Of a stretch of 64,000 nt of DNA, positions 7,317 to 15,774 are shown one piece after another. How positions within the stretch are numbered: position 1 is the stretch's first letter; every line of letters begins with the position of its first letter. The stretch comes from Pseudoselenomonas ruminantium (lineage in GTDB: Bacteria; Bacillota; Negativicutes; Selenomonadales; Selenomonadaceae). The notes beneath the pieces were generated by a model that saw only the letters and a list, made by a program, of their open reading frames with translations, was not told the DNA's origin and made no database searches. A program made the position numbers and the translations under genes. The stretch is from the NCBI GenBank assembly GCA_902781305.1, contig CACZIV010000002.1, positions 1 to 64,000 on the forward strand. The letters run 5' to 3'.

Positions 7317-8423
7317 ATGCCAAATCGTCCGGTCTGGGCCGAAGTCAATCTGCAGGCGTTACGTCATAATTATAGAGAAATCAAAAAACAGCTGGCGGCA
7401 GGGGTGAAACTCTGTGCGGTGGTCAAGGCAAATGCCTATGGTCATGGTGCTGTGGCGGCGGCCAGAGTGGCTGTTGAGGAAGGGGCAGAATATCTGGCTG
7501 TGGCAACCCTGTCCGAAGGTATAGAACTGCGGCAGGCAGGTTTTACTACGCCGATTTTGGTGCTCGGGTTGGTTATGCCGGAAGATGCCAAGGATGTTGT
7601 GGATTATGATTTGACACAGGTAGTATGTGAATTATCCTTGGCTAAGGCGCTATCTGAGGAGGCACAGCGCCAGCAGAAAAAAGCCCGCATCCATCTGAAA
7701 GTGGACACGGGCATGGGGCGTATCGGTGTGCGTCCGGAGGAAATCGGCGAGCTGGCCACAAGGATTGCCGAGCTGCCGGGGCTGGTAATCGAGGGCATGT
7801 TCTCTCATTTTGCCACGGCCGACAGCAAGGATAAGACGTATACGAAGCAGCAGCTGGCGGCGTTTAAGGATGCAATTGCGGCTGTGGAAAGCCGTGGGAT
7901 AAAACTTTCAATCAAGCATATTGCAGAATCGGCGGCGATTTTGGAAATCCCTGAAGCACATTTTGATATGGTGCGGGCGGGCGTTATCCAGTACGGCATG
8001 TGGCCGTCTGAGGAAGTTACCCATCCGATTGACTTGCAGCCGGTGATGAGCCTAAAAGCCAAAGTGGTCTGGGTTAAGACCCTGCATCCAGGCGAAAGCA
8101 TTGGCTATGGGCGGCAGTTCACCGCGAAGCGCGAAAGCCGCATTGCTACCCTGCCGATTGGCTATGCCGATGGCTATATCCGTGCCTATGGACAAGAGGG
8201 CTTTGTGGAGATTCATGGCAAGAAAGCGCCGCTTGCCGGGCGCGTGTGCATGGACCAGGTGATGGTGGATGTGACGGACATTCCCCATGTGCAGATTGGG
8301 GACGAGATTACATTGTTTGGCAGCGACAGTCTGACCATTGATGAGGTGGCGCGCTGGGGCAATACCATTAATTACGAGGTGCCGTGTTTGCTTAGTGCGC
8401 GGGTGCCGAGGATATACCGTTAA
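7317..8423 (+). CDS. alr: Alanine racemase
   Basis: A 368-residue PLP enzyme interconverting L- and D-alanine for peptidoglycan. The PLP lysine lies in VVKANAYGHG (Lys about 37). The second catalytic base is the Tyr of SIGYGRQ (about 264), and the C-terminal domain has the VCMDQVMVDVT motif. ATG 7317 is chosen behind AAGGAG; an in-frame TTG at 7293 would overlap the ribosome site. The gene stands alone, divergent from the NusG-II operon, and is followed by two very long palindromes. Length and motifs are normal for the family, and the assignment is firm. Confidence 0.96.
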   Translation: MPNRPVWAEVNLQALRHNYREIKKQLAAGVKLCAVVKANAYGHGAVAAARVAVEEGAEYLAVATLSEGIELRQAGFTTPILVLGLVMPEDAKDVVDYDLTQVVCELSLAKALSEEAQRQQKKARIHLKVDTGMGRIGVRPEEIGELATRIAELPGLVIEGMFSHFATADSKDKTYTKQQLAAFKDAIAAVESRGIKLSIKHIAESAAILEIPEAHFDMVRAGVIQYGMWPSEEVTHPIDLQPVMSLKAKVVWVKTLHPGESIGYGRQFTAKRESRIATLPIGYADGYIRAYGQEGFVEIHGKKAPLAGRVCMDQVMVDVTDIPHVQIGDEITLFGSDSLTIDEVARWGNTINYEVPCLLSARVPRIYR

Positions 8424-8451
8424 GCCCTTTTAAGTGCGAAGTACGAAGTAC

Positions 8452-8654
8452 GCCGCCAGCGGTGCTGCTTGCCACGCGGTGCTCGGCGGCTCGCTAAAAA
8501 ATCTCCTTTGCCTTTAATTAAGCATGGCTAAAAGTCAAAACTCGCTACGCTCAAACAGTAGACTTTTAACCATGATATTAAGGTGGGCAAAGGAGATTTT
8601 TCTTTACGCTCACTCGCCTGACGCTCCGCTTAGGCAAGCATCACCGCTGGCGGC
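8452..8654. repeat. Long nested-palindrome element 1 (about 200 bp)
   Basis: The outer arms are GCCGCCAGCGGTG..TGCTTGCC (8452-8473) and its near-complement at 8633-8654. Inside are AAAAATCTCCTTTGCC (ending 8512) with 8586-8601, then AAAAGTC (8530-8536) with GACTTTT (8561-8567). The loop on the minus strand reads GTTTGAGCGTAGCGAGTTT. The stacked stems would form a very long interrupted hairpin. It begins 28 bases after alr. Confidence 0.85.
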
Positions 8655-8773
8655 TAGTTGGTAGGTTGCTGATTAGAGGTTCATCTCATCCAGGGCATTG
8701 GCACTTAACTCCACTAGAGGAGAAGGCTTTTGGGAGATTTGTGGTTTTGTAATACAGCATGCAAAAACACGGA

Positions 8774-8974
8774 GGCGGGGGCGGGCAGCTATTTGCCCCA
8801 GCGAAGCGTTGGGCGGCAGGCGTGAAGAACAGATTTTTGCCCACCTTAATATTAGCGGGAAAAGGCTTTTGTTTGAACGAAGTGAGTTTAAGCCGTTCCC
8901 GCTAAATCAAGGCAAAAAATCTGTTTAGCCTGCCGTCTAAGCGCAGTCGGGGTAAATAGCTGCCCGCCCCCGCC
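8774..8974. repeat. Long nested-palindrome element 2 (about 200 bp)
   Basis: A 26-bp outer stem with one mismatch (8774-8799 with 8949-8974) encloses GGCGGCAGGC/GCCTGCCG, ACAGATTTTTGCC (8829-8841) with 8911-8924, and AGCGGGAA/TTCCCGCT. The loop is GTTTGAACGAAGTGAGTTT on the plus strand. It shares the loop and a CCCACCTTAATAT block with element 1 in opposite orientation, while the outer arms are unrelated. A short ORF through it (8698-8928) is an artefact of the repeat. Confidence 0.85.
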
Positions 8975-8996
8975 GGACTATCTTCCTATAACGAAT

Positions 8997-9467
8997 TTAC
9001 TGAACTTGTCGCTTCCAATACTCTAAATCTGGCTCATTCAGCGGCAAATCAATTGTCTGTCCATTATCGTAGTAGAAGCGGAACCGTACGGTTTCCGCTT
9101 TTTTGATTGCGGGCAGGCTGGAGCGGGGCAGTTCGACGAACAGTTTGTTTTCATTCTGCCAGGCATGGTCGCGGCTGTCGTGGGGCGGCGGGGTCTGCTT
9201 GGTGGCGGCCTTCATTTCCCAGGCGTCACCATCGGTATAGAGGATGGCTTCGTTTTTGAGTTTGGCACTGTCATAGCGCCAGTCCCAAATGGTGAGCACC
9301 GCGCCTTCGAGCTTGCCCTGTGCGGTATGGGAGGTTTGGAAATCGATGCGGCAGTAGGCGGATAGACTCTCGGCTGTACGATGGTCGATATGCCAGGTGT
9401 AGGACAGGCCGAAGATGCCGGTAATCATCAGCAGCAGGCCGATGGCGATGAAAATTTTTTTTATCAT
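8997..9467 (-). CDS. Membrane-anchored or secreted hypothetical protein
   Basis: A 156-residue protein beginning MIKKIFIAIGLLLMITGIFGLSY, a signal anchor with no obvious cleavage site or lipobox. The remaining about 130 residues form a soluble, aromatic-rich domain predicted outside the cytoplasmic membrane, containing FRFYYDNGQTIDLPLNEPDLEYW near the end. The ATG at 9467 has AGAGGGG about 10 bases upstream. It is transcribed alone, divergent from the Cof-type phosphatase. I do not recognise the family and assign no function. Confidence 0.7.
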   Translation of the reverse strand: MIKKIFIAIGLLLMITGIFGLSYTWHIDHRTAESLSAYCRIDFQTSHTAQGKLEGAVLTIWDWRYDSAKLKNEAILYTDGDAWEMKAATKQTPPPHDSRDHAWQNENKLFVELPRSSLPAIKKAETVRFRFYYDNGQTIDLPLNEPDLEYWKRQVQ

Positions 9468-9617
9468 TGGATTAAATCCCCTCTGTTCGTGAATTTTACG
9501 AATTTACATCAACAGTATAACATATTCGACTTTTCCCTTGCAATTTCAGCGGGATGTGAGAAAATAGAAGTACTGATTATATTAGGAAAAATAAAAATAC
9601 CACAAGGGGGCATTTTT

Positions 9618-10424
9618 ATGAAGATAAAACTGTTGGCTACGGATTTGGATGGCACTTTGCTGCGTGGCGGCAAGCCGGTTTCGGCAGGCAATATTGCCGC
9701 AGCTCAGGCAGCGGCGAAAGCCGGTACCATTGTGACCGTTGCTACGGGGCGCATGTATCGGGCGGCTTTGCCGGTTGCCGAAGCCTTGGGGCTGGATGTG
9801 CCCATTATCACCTATAATGGCGCGCTCATTAAGTCCACGTCCGGCAAGGTTTATTATGAGCAATATCTAGATGAAGAACTTTGCCGTCGGATTACGGATT
9901 TTGCGGCAGCGCGGGGCTGGTACCTGCAGACCTATAGCGGTGACGGGCTTTACTACTCGGATTATGGTGAATTTTCCAGACGCTATGAGCACAGTCAGAA
10001 GGTAATCGGTGAAGATATCGGTTATGAGGGCATGCGCAATAAAGTCAGCCAAATGTACAAGATGTTGATTATCACGCCTGACCCGGCTGTGACCCAGGAC
10101 TGGATGGCCCAGCTTAACGCTGAATTCGGCGATAGCGTAACCTTAACGCAGTCTTCGGCGGATTTCATTGAGATTAGCAGTCCTGGCGTGTCCAAGGCGT
10201 CAGCTCTCGTGAAATTGGCGGAATTTCTGGATATAGACATTAGCGAAACAATGGCGATTGGCGATGCCAACAATGACCTGCCCATGTTAAAGGCGGCAGG
10301 GTTCAGCGTGGCGATGGGCAATGCCACGGATGATGTTAAGGCTATAGCGGATGCCGTAACCGGGAATTGTGATGATGATGGCTGGGCACAGGCTATCTAC
10401 AAATATGTTTTGAAGCAGGACTGA
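9618..10424 (+). CDS. Cof-type HAD-IIB family sugar-phosphate/nucleotide phosphatase
   Basis: A 268-residue HAD hydrolase. Motif I is DLDGTLL (nucleophile Asp about 9), motif II is the Thr of VTVATGR, motif III is the Lys in SKASALVKL (about 191), and motif IV is GDANNDLPML (about 214). A type IIB cap lies between motifs II and III. Such enzymes dephosphorylate sugar phosphates, FMN or HMP-PP; specificity is not predictable. ATG 9618 follows AAGGGGG; the longer reading frame from 9381 overlaps the divergent gene and its promoter region. It lies 15 bases upstream of rapZ and may be cotranscribed. Confidence 0.9.
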   Translation: MKIKLLATDLDGTLLRGGKPVSAGNIAAAQAAAKAGTIVTVATGRMYRAALPVAEALGLDVPIITYNGALIKSTSGKVYYEQYLDEELCRRITDFAAARGWYLQTYSGDGLYYSDYGEFSRRYEHSQKVIGEDIGYEGMRNKVSQMYKMLIITPDPAVTQDWMAQLNAEFGDSVTLTQSSADFIEISSPGVSKASALVKLAEFLDIDISETMAIGDANNDLPMLKAAGFSVAMGNATDDVKAIADAVTGNCDDDGWAQAIYKYVLKQD

Positions 10425-10439
10425 AGGCAGGTGAGCGTA

Positions 10440-11372
10440 ATGGAAAAAGAAACAACAGAAGTTTTGGAACAGCCCAAAGAAGATAAATTTCGCTTGGTTA
10501 TAGTTACGGGCATGAGCGGCGGCGGCAAGACGCAGGCCTGCCGCTATATGGAAGATTTGGGGTACTTTGTGGTGGATAATCTGCCGCCGGTATTTATTCC
10601 CAAGTTTGTGGAACTTTGCAAGCATGCCGGCGACCATGTAGGAAAAGTAGTGTTGGTGGTCGATACCCGCAGCCGGGAATTCTTTGACACCTTTATTCAT
10701 GTGCTCGATGATATGGATAAGGATGATGTACCTTATGAAATGCTCTTTATGGATGCATCTGATCCGGTGATTATCCGCCGTTACAAGGAAACCCGCCGCC
10801 GTCATCCGATGGCACCGTCCTCCCGTATTTCAGACGGTATTGCCAAGGAGCGGGAACGCTTGTCTCCGGCAAGGGCGAAGGCGACTTATATCATTGACAC
10901 CTCGGAACTCAAGAAGGTGGAATTGCGGGATAAAATTCATCGCATCTTCGGCAACAGTGACGGGGAGCAGATGAGCATCAACGTGCTTTCCTTCGGCTTT
11001 AAGTTTGGAATGCCGCTGGATGCCGATATGGTGTTGGATGTACGCTTCCTGCCGAATCCCTTTTATATCGAATCCATGCGCCATAAGAGCGGTGCGGTGC
11101 CGGAGGTAGCCGAGTACATTGCCAAATGGCCGGTAACGCAGCAGTTCACCGAGCATCTGGACAATATGGTCGATTTCCTGGTGCCCCAGTATGTGAAGGA
11201 AGGCAAGAGTCAGTTTGTTATCGCTGTGGGCTGTACCGGTGGTATGCATCGCAGCGTCTTTATCGCCAAACATATCTTTGACCGCTTAAAGGATAAGGGC
11301 CTGCCCGTAAAACTGGAGCACCGGGATTTGATGAAAAACGATGTGTGGGAACACGTGCGTGAGGAGTGCTAA
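10440..11372 (+). CDS. rapZ: RapZ/YvcJ family RNase adapter and nucleotide-binding protein
   Basis: A 310-residue protein. Walker A GMSGGGKT lies at about 24-31, with VVDTRSREFFD and the C-terminal CTGGMHRS motif (about 264-271), which in RapZ forms the glucosamine-6-phosphate site. Residues 1-15 are a non-conserved extension. RapZ tunes GlcN6P synthase via sRNA decay in enterobacteria; the Firmicute homologue YvcJ hydrolyses GTP and affects competence, so the role here is inferred. ATG 10440 fits AGGTGA better than the upstream GTG 10431. It is followed by yvcK 3 bases later and then whiA, the conserved Firmicute trio. Confidence 0.94.
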   Translation: MEKETTEVLEQPKEDKFRLVIVTGMSGGGKTQACRYMEDLGYFVVDNLPPVFIPKFVELCKHAGDHVGKVVLVVDTRSREFFDTFIHVLDDMDKDDVPYEMLFMDASDPVIIRRYKETRRRHPMAPSSRISDGIAKERERLSPARAKATYIIDTSELKKVELRDKIHRIFGNSDGEQMSINVLSFGFKFGMPLDADMVLDVRFLPNPFYIESMRHKSGAVPEVAEYIAKWPVTQQFTEHLDNMVDFLVPQYVKEGKSQFVIAVGCTGGMHRSVFIAKHIFDRLKDKGLPVKLEHRDLMKNDVWEHVREEC

Positions 11373-11375
11373 GAT

Positions 11376-12692
11376 ATGCATTTGTTAAAATGGCTGTATC
11401 CGGGCATGAAATTCAAGCGCTGGTTCCTGTTGTTTGCCGCCGGCGTTATGCTGGTGAGTCTGGGGCTGGCCTTAGTATTTAACTATAAATATCTGGATGC
11501 CATTGAAGAAGCAATCTTTCAGGCGGTATACCTCTGGAAGGGGACTTACGATTATTCCATCACCACCTTTATCGGGATATTGGTGGTCATTTTGGGGATT
11601 GTGCTGATGTTGGCGGCTACCCGTTATACCATTCGCTCGGTTATCATGGTGCTGCTGCCGGATAATTCTGAGCGGCTGGTGGATATTATCTACGAAAAGC
11701 GCCGTTTGGGCAAAGGGCCGAATGTTGCTGTGGTGGGCGGCGGCCACGGGTTGTCTGTCCTGTTGCGCGGCATAAAAGAGGCCACCAGTAATGTCACGGC
11801 CGTGGTGACGGTGGCCGATGATGGCGGTTCGTCCGGGCGTCTGCGGGAGGAATTTGGCATTATCCCTCCTGGGGATTTGCGCAACTGTCTGGTCGCTCTG
11901 GCCGATACGGAACCCTTGATGGAAAAACTATTCCAATACCGCTTCAAGGGCAAATCGGAATTGGCCGGCCATAGCTTTGGCAATCTCTTTATCGCGGCCA
12001 TGAATGAAGTGACGGGCGATATGGAACAGGCCTTGCAGGAATCGTCCAAGGTTCTTGCCGTAAAGGGGCAGGTACTGCCGGCCTCGAAAGACCATGTGCG
12101 GCTGGATGCCATTATGGAAGACGGCACCGTGGTTGAAGGGGAATCGCAGATTCCGGAAGTCCATAAGAAAATTCATCGGGTGCGTCTGTTCCCGGAACAT
12201 GTGCAGCCGGTACAGTCGGCACTGGATGCCTTAAAAAATGCCGACGCCATTATCTTAGGGCCGGGCAGCCTTTACACCAGCATCATGCCGAATCTGTTGG
12301 TGGATGGGGTGGCCGAGGCTATCCGCAAGAGCAAGGCCGTCAAGATTTATATTTGCAATGTGATGAGTCAGCCCGGGGAAACCGATGGCTATACGGCTTC
12401 CATGCATGCCAAGGCCATTATCGACCATGGCGGCAAGGGCATCATTGACTACATGCTGGTCAACGATTCGCCCATTTCGCCGGAGATGCAGGATTACTAT
12501 GCCAAGAAGGGCGCTTATCCGGTAGAAGTGGATGAAGCGGCCATCAATGCCTTGGGCGTGGGCTTTGTCAAGGCGGATATCATCAATGAACAGGAACTTA
12601 TCCGCCATGACCCCGATAAGCTCAGCAAGGCTGTGATGAACATGGTTTATCACCTGCAGCCCAGTGCCTTGAAAAAGTATGAAATCAAGTAA
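11376..12692 (+). CDS. yvcK: YvcK/GlmR family (CofD-like) UDP-GlcNAc-binding gluconeogenesis factor
   Basis: A 438-residue protein with two N-terminal membrane helices (about 18-38 and 62-84) preceding a CofD-like domain. That domain starts at VAVVGGGHGLSVLLRG (about 117-132) and includes VADDGGSSGRLR (about 147-158) and PGDLRNCL (about 166-173). In Bacillus this protein binds UDP-GlcNAc and steers carbon into cell-wall precursors; it is not an enzyme of F420 synthesis. The membrane-anchored N-terminus is longer than the B. subtilis protein, a form found in several Firmicutes. It is coupled to rapZ upstream and whiA 27 bases downstream. Confidence 0.92.
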   Translation: MHLLKWLYPGMKFKRWFLLFAAGVMLVSLGLALVFNYKYLDAIEEAIFQAVYLWKGTYDYSITTFIGILVVILGIVLMLAATRYTIRSVIMVLLPDNSERLVDIIYEKRRLGKGPNVAVVGGGHGLSVLLRGIKEATSNVTAVVTVADDGGSSGRLREEFGIIPPGDLRNCLVALADTEPLMEKLFQYRFKGKSELAGHSFGNLFIAAMNEVTGDMEQALQESSKVLAVKGQVLPASKDHVRLDAIMEDGTVVEGESQIPEVHKKIHRVRLFPEHVQPVQSALDALKNADAIILGPGSLYTSIMPNLLVDGVAEAIRKSKAVKIYICNVMSQPGETDGYTASMHAKAIIDHGGKGIIDYMLVNDSPISPEMQDYYAKKGAYPVEVDEAAINALGVGFVKADIINEQELIRHDPDKLSKAVMNMVYHLQPSALKKYEIK

Positions 12693-12719
12693 ATGTAAGT
12701 TTGGAAAAGGAGGAGCCTT

Positions 12720-13649
12720 ATGCCATCCTTTGCCACGGAAGTAAAAAATGAGCTGGCAAGGCTTTATTATGAGGATACTTGCTGCCGTGAGGCGGAATTG
12801 GCGGCGCTTTTGCGTATGGGGGCAACCTTGACGATTGGTGCTGGTCATACCTTTGGCCTTAATTTTACCTCCAAAAATGCGGCTGTAGCCCGTAAGGTGC
12901 TGCAGCTATTAAAGAGCGAAGGGGAAAATCTGCGGACGGAGATTACCGTGCGTCGTTCCCGTCAGCTCAACAAGAACAACAGCTACACCGTGCGGGCGGT
13001 GCCTTCCATGAAGGTAAATGAATTGTTCACGCGGATTGGCTTTCTCCATGAGGAAAGCCTCAATATGGAAAATGACCGCGGCATTCTCAAGAAGCAATGC
13101 TGCCGCATTGCCTACCTGCGAGGAGCCTTTCAGGGGGGCGGCAGTGTGAACCGGCCTGAGGCCGCTTACCATTTGGAATTGGTAAGCGGGAATTTTGAAC
13201 TGGGGAACCTGCTCTATGATTTGCTTAGGCGAATGGGCTTTCCCGCAGGTTTTGTGGACCGCAAGGATTCGTACATTGTCTATCTCAAAGAGGGCGATGC
13301 GGTGATTGACTTTTTGGGGATGATGGAGGCTGACGAGGCTGTGGAAAGCTTTGAAGTAGCCCGCAATGTAAAAGAAGTCCGGGAGCAGGTCAATCGTCTG
13401 GTGAACTGTGAAACCGCTAATCTGCAAAAGGCTGTGGATGCTGCCGGTCGTCAGTTGGCTATCATCCGCAGCCTGGAGGCAGCCGGGCAGTTCAAGAATC
13501 TGCCGCCCAAGGTGCGGGCGGCGGCGAAAGCACGGCTGGATAATCCGGATGCTACCTTGCAGGAACTGGCAGAAATGCTGGGCATCAGCAAGTCCGGTAT
13601 GAACCATCGGATGCGTAAATTGAAGGAATTAGCGGCAACGCTAGGATAG
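12720..13649 (+). CDS. whiA: DNA-binding protein WhiA
   Basis: A 309-residue protein with an N-terminal LAGLIDADG homing-endonuclease-like fold, beginning FATEVKNELARL and passing through YLRGAFQGGGSVNRPEAAYHLE (about 135-156). A C-terminal helix-turn-helix follows at about 255-305 (LQELAEMLGISKSGMNHRMRKL). It binds DNA as a regulator of division or sporulation-related genes; catalytic residues of the nuclease ancestors are not expected. ATG 12720 has AGGAGG 7 bases upstream. It is the third gene of rapZ-yvcK-whiA, and the assignment is firm. Confidence 0.95.
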   Translation: MPSFATEVKNELARLYYEDTCCREAELAALLRMGATLTIGAGHTFGLNFTSKNAAVARKVLQLLKSEGENLRTEITVRRSRQLNKNNSYTVRAVPSMKVNELFTRIGFLHEESLNMENDRGILKKQCCRIAYLRGAFQGGGSVNRPEAAYHLELVSGNFELGNLLYDLLRRMGFPAGFVDRKDSYIVYLKEGDAVIDFLGMMEADEAVESFEVARNVKEVREQVNRLVNCETANLQKAVDAAGRQLAIIRSLEAAGQFKNLPPKVRAAAKARLDNPDATLQELAEMLGISKSGMNHRMRKLKELAATLG

Positions 13650-13663
13650 AGAGGGATTTTAGA

Positions 13664-14461
13664 TTGCGTTATGTGAAATATGGGCTGGGGCTATTGGCCT
13701 TTGCCCTGTTGGTATTTATTTCCTGGCTGACGCTGACACCGGCGCCACAGGGGGTACTGGTGCTTGAATATCATCATGTCAATGATGATGTGGGCAATGA
13801 TGGCTGGGCTTATACCGTGCCTGTAGCCGATTTTGCCGAACAGCTGGATTATCTGCAGGCAGAAGGCTATACCACCATCACCATGCAGGATTTTATGCGG
13901 GCGAAAAAAGGCAAGCAGGAACTTCCGGCAAAGCCTGTAGTACTGACTTTTGATGATGGCTATGAGGATAATTACACCACGCTGCTGCCCATGTTGGAGG
14001 AGCGTCATATGACTGCTGTGGTTTACATGGTGACCAACAGCATTGGCCGCAAGGATTATTTAAGCTGGAATCAGCTGAGGGATATGCAGGCCCGGGGAAT
14101 TGAAATTGGCAGTCATACGGCAAACCATCAGCCATTGACCAGCCTTGACCGGGAAAAACAGGCTGAGGAAATGAAGCTTTCAAAACTTCTGATGGAGTGG
14201 AACGGGCTTAAAACCATTTACAGTTTCTCTTATCCGAATGGTGCTTATGATGAGGGAATGCCAGACTTGTTGCGTGAGAATGAGTACCTTAATGCGGTGA
14301 CCGGCGATGGCGGTTTGAATACCCTTAAAACCAACCCCTATCTTTTGCAGCGTACGAATATTCCCCACCCGCGTTTGGGCCTGCTGGAGTTTAAGCTGCG
14401 TTTGTTCAAGGGTGAAGTTATGACCCGTTTGGGAATTCATCAGCATATTGTTAATGAGTAA
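13664..14461 (+). CDS. Polysaccharide deacetylase (NodB-like, CE4) membrane-anchored protein
   Basis: A 265-residue protein with an N-terminal signal anchor (about 5-24) and a NodB domain. The catalytic Asp and metal Asp lie in TFDDGYEDN (about 95-103), the metal histidines in IGSHTANH (about 147-154), and YSFSYPNGAYDE forms the groove. It removes N-acetyl groups from an extracellular glycan such as peptidoglycan or exopolysaccharide. TTG 13664 follows GAGAGGGA. It lies 14 bases after whiA and 15 before a secreted protein, so the three may share a transcript. Confidence 0.9.
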   Translation: MRYVKYGLGLLAFALLVFISWLTLTPAPQGVLVLEYHHVNDDVGNDGWAYTVPVADFAEQLDYLQAEGYTTITMQDFMRAKKGKQELPAKPVVLTFDDGYEDNYTTLLPMLEERHMTAVVYMVTNSIGRKDYLSWNQLRDMQARGIEIGSHTANHQPLTSLDREKQAEEMKLSKLLMEWNGLKTIYSFSYPNGAYDEGMPDLLRENEYLNAVTGDGGLNTLKTNPYLLQRTNIPHPRLGLLEFKLRLFKGEVMTRLGIHQHIVNE

Positions 14462-14476
14462 GGATGTTTTTATTTC

Positions 14477-15751
14477 ATGAAAGGTAAAAAGAAAATTTTT
14501 GCGCTGCTGGCGGCAGGTCTGGTTTGTTTGTCCGCTCCAGTACAGGCGCGTCATGCCGCAGTGAGCGGAGCAGTAACAATTGTACACCCCGACAGGGAAT
14601 TGCAAAAGCAACAGGTAAAGGAGGGGGGAGAAACGAAACTTTTAGACCGGATAAAAAATATTTTGCAGAATGAAAAAAAACAGCAGAGTTCTGCCACAGC
14701 CAAGGTGGAGGCTCCGGAACAAACGAAGAACGGCCTTGCGCGTTGGGACATGGTTAGCCGGGATGAGGGCGGTACCCTGCTCTTTTCCGACAGTCCTGAA
14801 TATGTGGAGCAAAATGGCATTCTCTATCAGGATTCCGTTCAGGGTGATGCCCGCGTGCTCTTTTATCATTTGAACAACAGCAGTGAGCCGAAAAAATTGG
14901 CGGTTGTGCTGAAAAATGAATACAATGGACGCAATGAAGTATTGGTCACGCGTGGCGGCAGCGGCCGTCCCAGCAGTGATTATCTGAAGGTGGGCAAAGC
15001 TACCCAGCTCGAATACTTCAGTGGTGAGAAAAATCAAAAGATAAACTTATCCGCAGGCATGTCAAAGCTTTTGCAGGAGAATATGAATATGACCATTCTC
15101 CAGCCGGGAGAACTGACCTACGGTGTATTTGACTTCCATGCGGAACACAGTGTGCTGGTCTCGGTTATCATGCTGGATGCCTATGGCGACCCCGTGACGG
15201 CCGTGGAAAATCTGCCTGTACTGCCCAAGGATGAAATGCGTCTGCGCGGTACGTTTAAGGGCATGAACCGCGTGCTGTCCGCCAAGAAGGTCTATAATCC
15301 CGGTGAGGACGGCGGCGTTTATTTCATGTTGGCGGATGATAAGTCGGATAAATACCGTACAGGAATTGATGCTACCGATGGCAGCAGTGTGACGAACTAC
15401 GGCAACTATGGCATCAATTACCGCATTGAACTGCCGGTGCAGAGCGGCAAAGTGGATTATTATCTGAGTCCGTTGGGCGGAACCTATGCCGGCGCTATGC
15501 GCAGCTTCAAGGCAACGAAGAGCTATACGCTGTTCCCCACGCCGGGCGAGCGCGCGTACTTCGGTGACCGGACAGCTCCGGAAAGCGATACCGTGCAGGC
15601 AAAGCGGGAAGCTGGTACCTGGCAGCTGGCGCAGAATACAGAGCTGGCGCCGTTGGGTGAAAGCGTGGGCAAAAGCGAAACCGTCTTTGAATTTTCCCCG
15701 CCGGGCGCATCCAATCTGCCCGTAGCAGTGGTTATGCTGCCGAAGAAATAA
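14477..15751 (+). CDS. Secreted protein of unknown function
   Basis: A 424-residue protein with a classical signal peptide (KGKKK followed by about 15 hydrophobic residues, probable cleavage after VQA at about 25). A Lys/Gln-rich linker (about 40-80) is followed by a beta-rich domain of about 330 residues with repeated YxxGxxxxGVYF-like stretches and the pattern GNYGINYRIELP. There are no catalytic motifs, cysteines or S-layer repeats that I recognise. It probably resides in the periplasm or outer envelope. It lies between the polysaccharide deacetylase and metG, separated from metG by 23 bases. A role in envelope polysaccharide is only positional inference. Confidence 0.75.
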   Translation: MKGKKKIFALLAAGLVCLSAPVQARHAAVSGAVTIVHPDRELQKQQVKEGGETKLLDRIKNILQNEKKQQSSATAKVEAPEQTKNGLARWDMVSRDEGGTLLFSDSPEYVEQNGILYQDSVQGDARVLFYHLNNSSEPKKLAVVLKNEYNGRNEVLVTRGGSGRPSSDYLKVGKATQLEYFSGEKNQKINLSAGMSKLLQENMNMTILQPGELTYGVFDFHAEHSVLVSVIMLDAYGDPVTAVENLPVLPKDEMRLRGTFKGMNRVLSAKKVYNPGEDGGVYFMLADDKSDKYRTGIDATDGSSVTNYGNYGINYRIELPVQSGKVDYYLSPLGGTYAGAMRSFKATKSYTLFPTPGERAYFGDRTAPESDTVQAKREAGTWQLAQNTELAPLGESVGKSETVFEFSPPGASNLPVAVVMLPKK

Positions 15752-15774
15752 AGAATAAAGGAGAATCATTTTCC

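Noticed and set aside
8698-8928. 76-codon plus-strand ORF between alr and the next gene
   Set aside because: It runs through the left half and loop of a 200-bp palindrome, has no ribosome site, and its composition follows the repeat arms.
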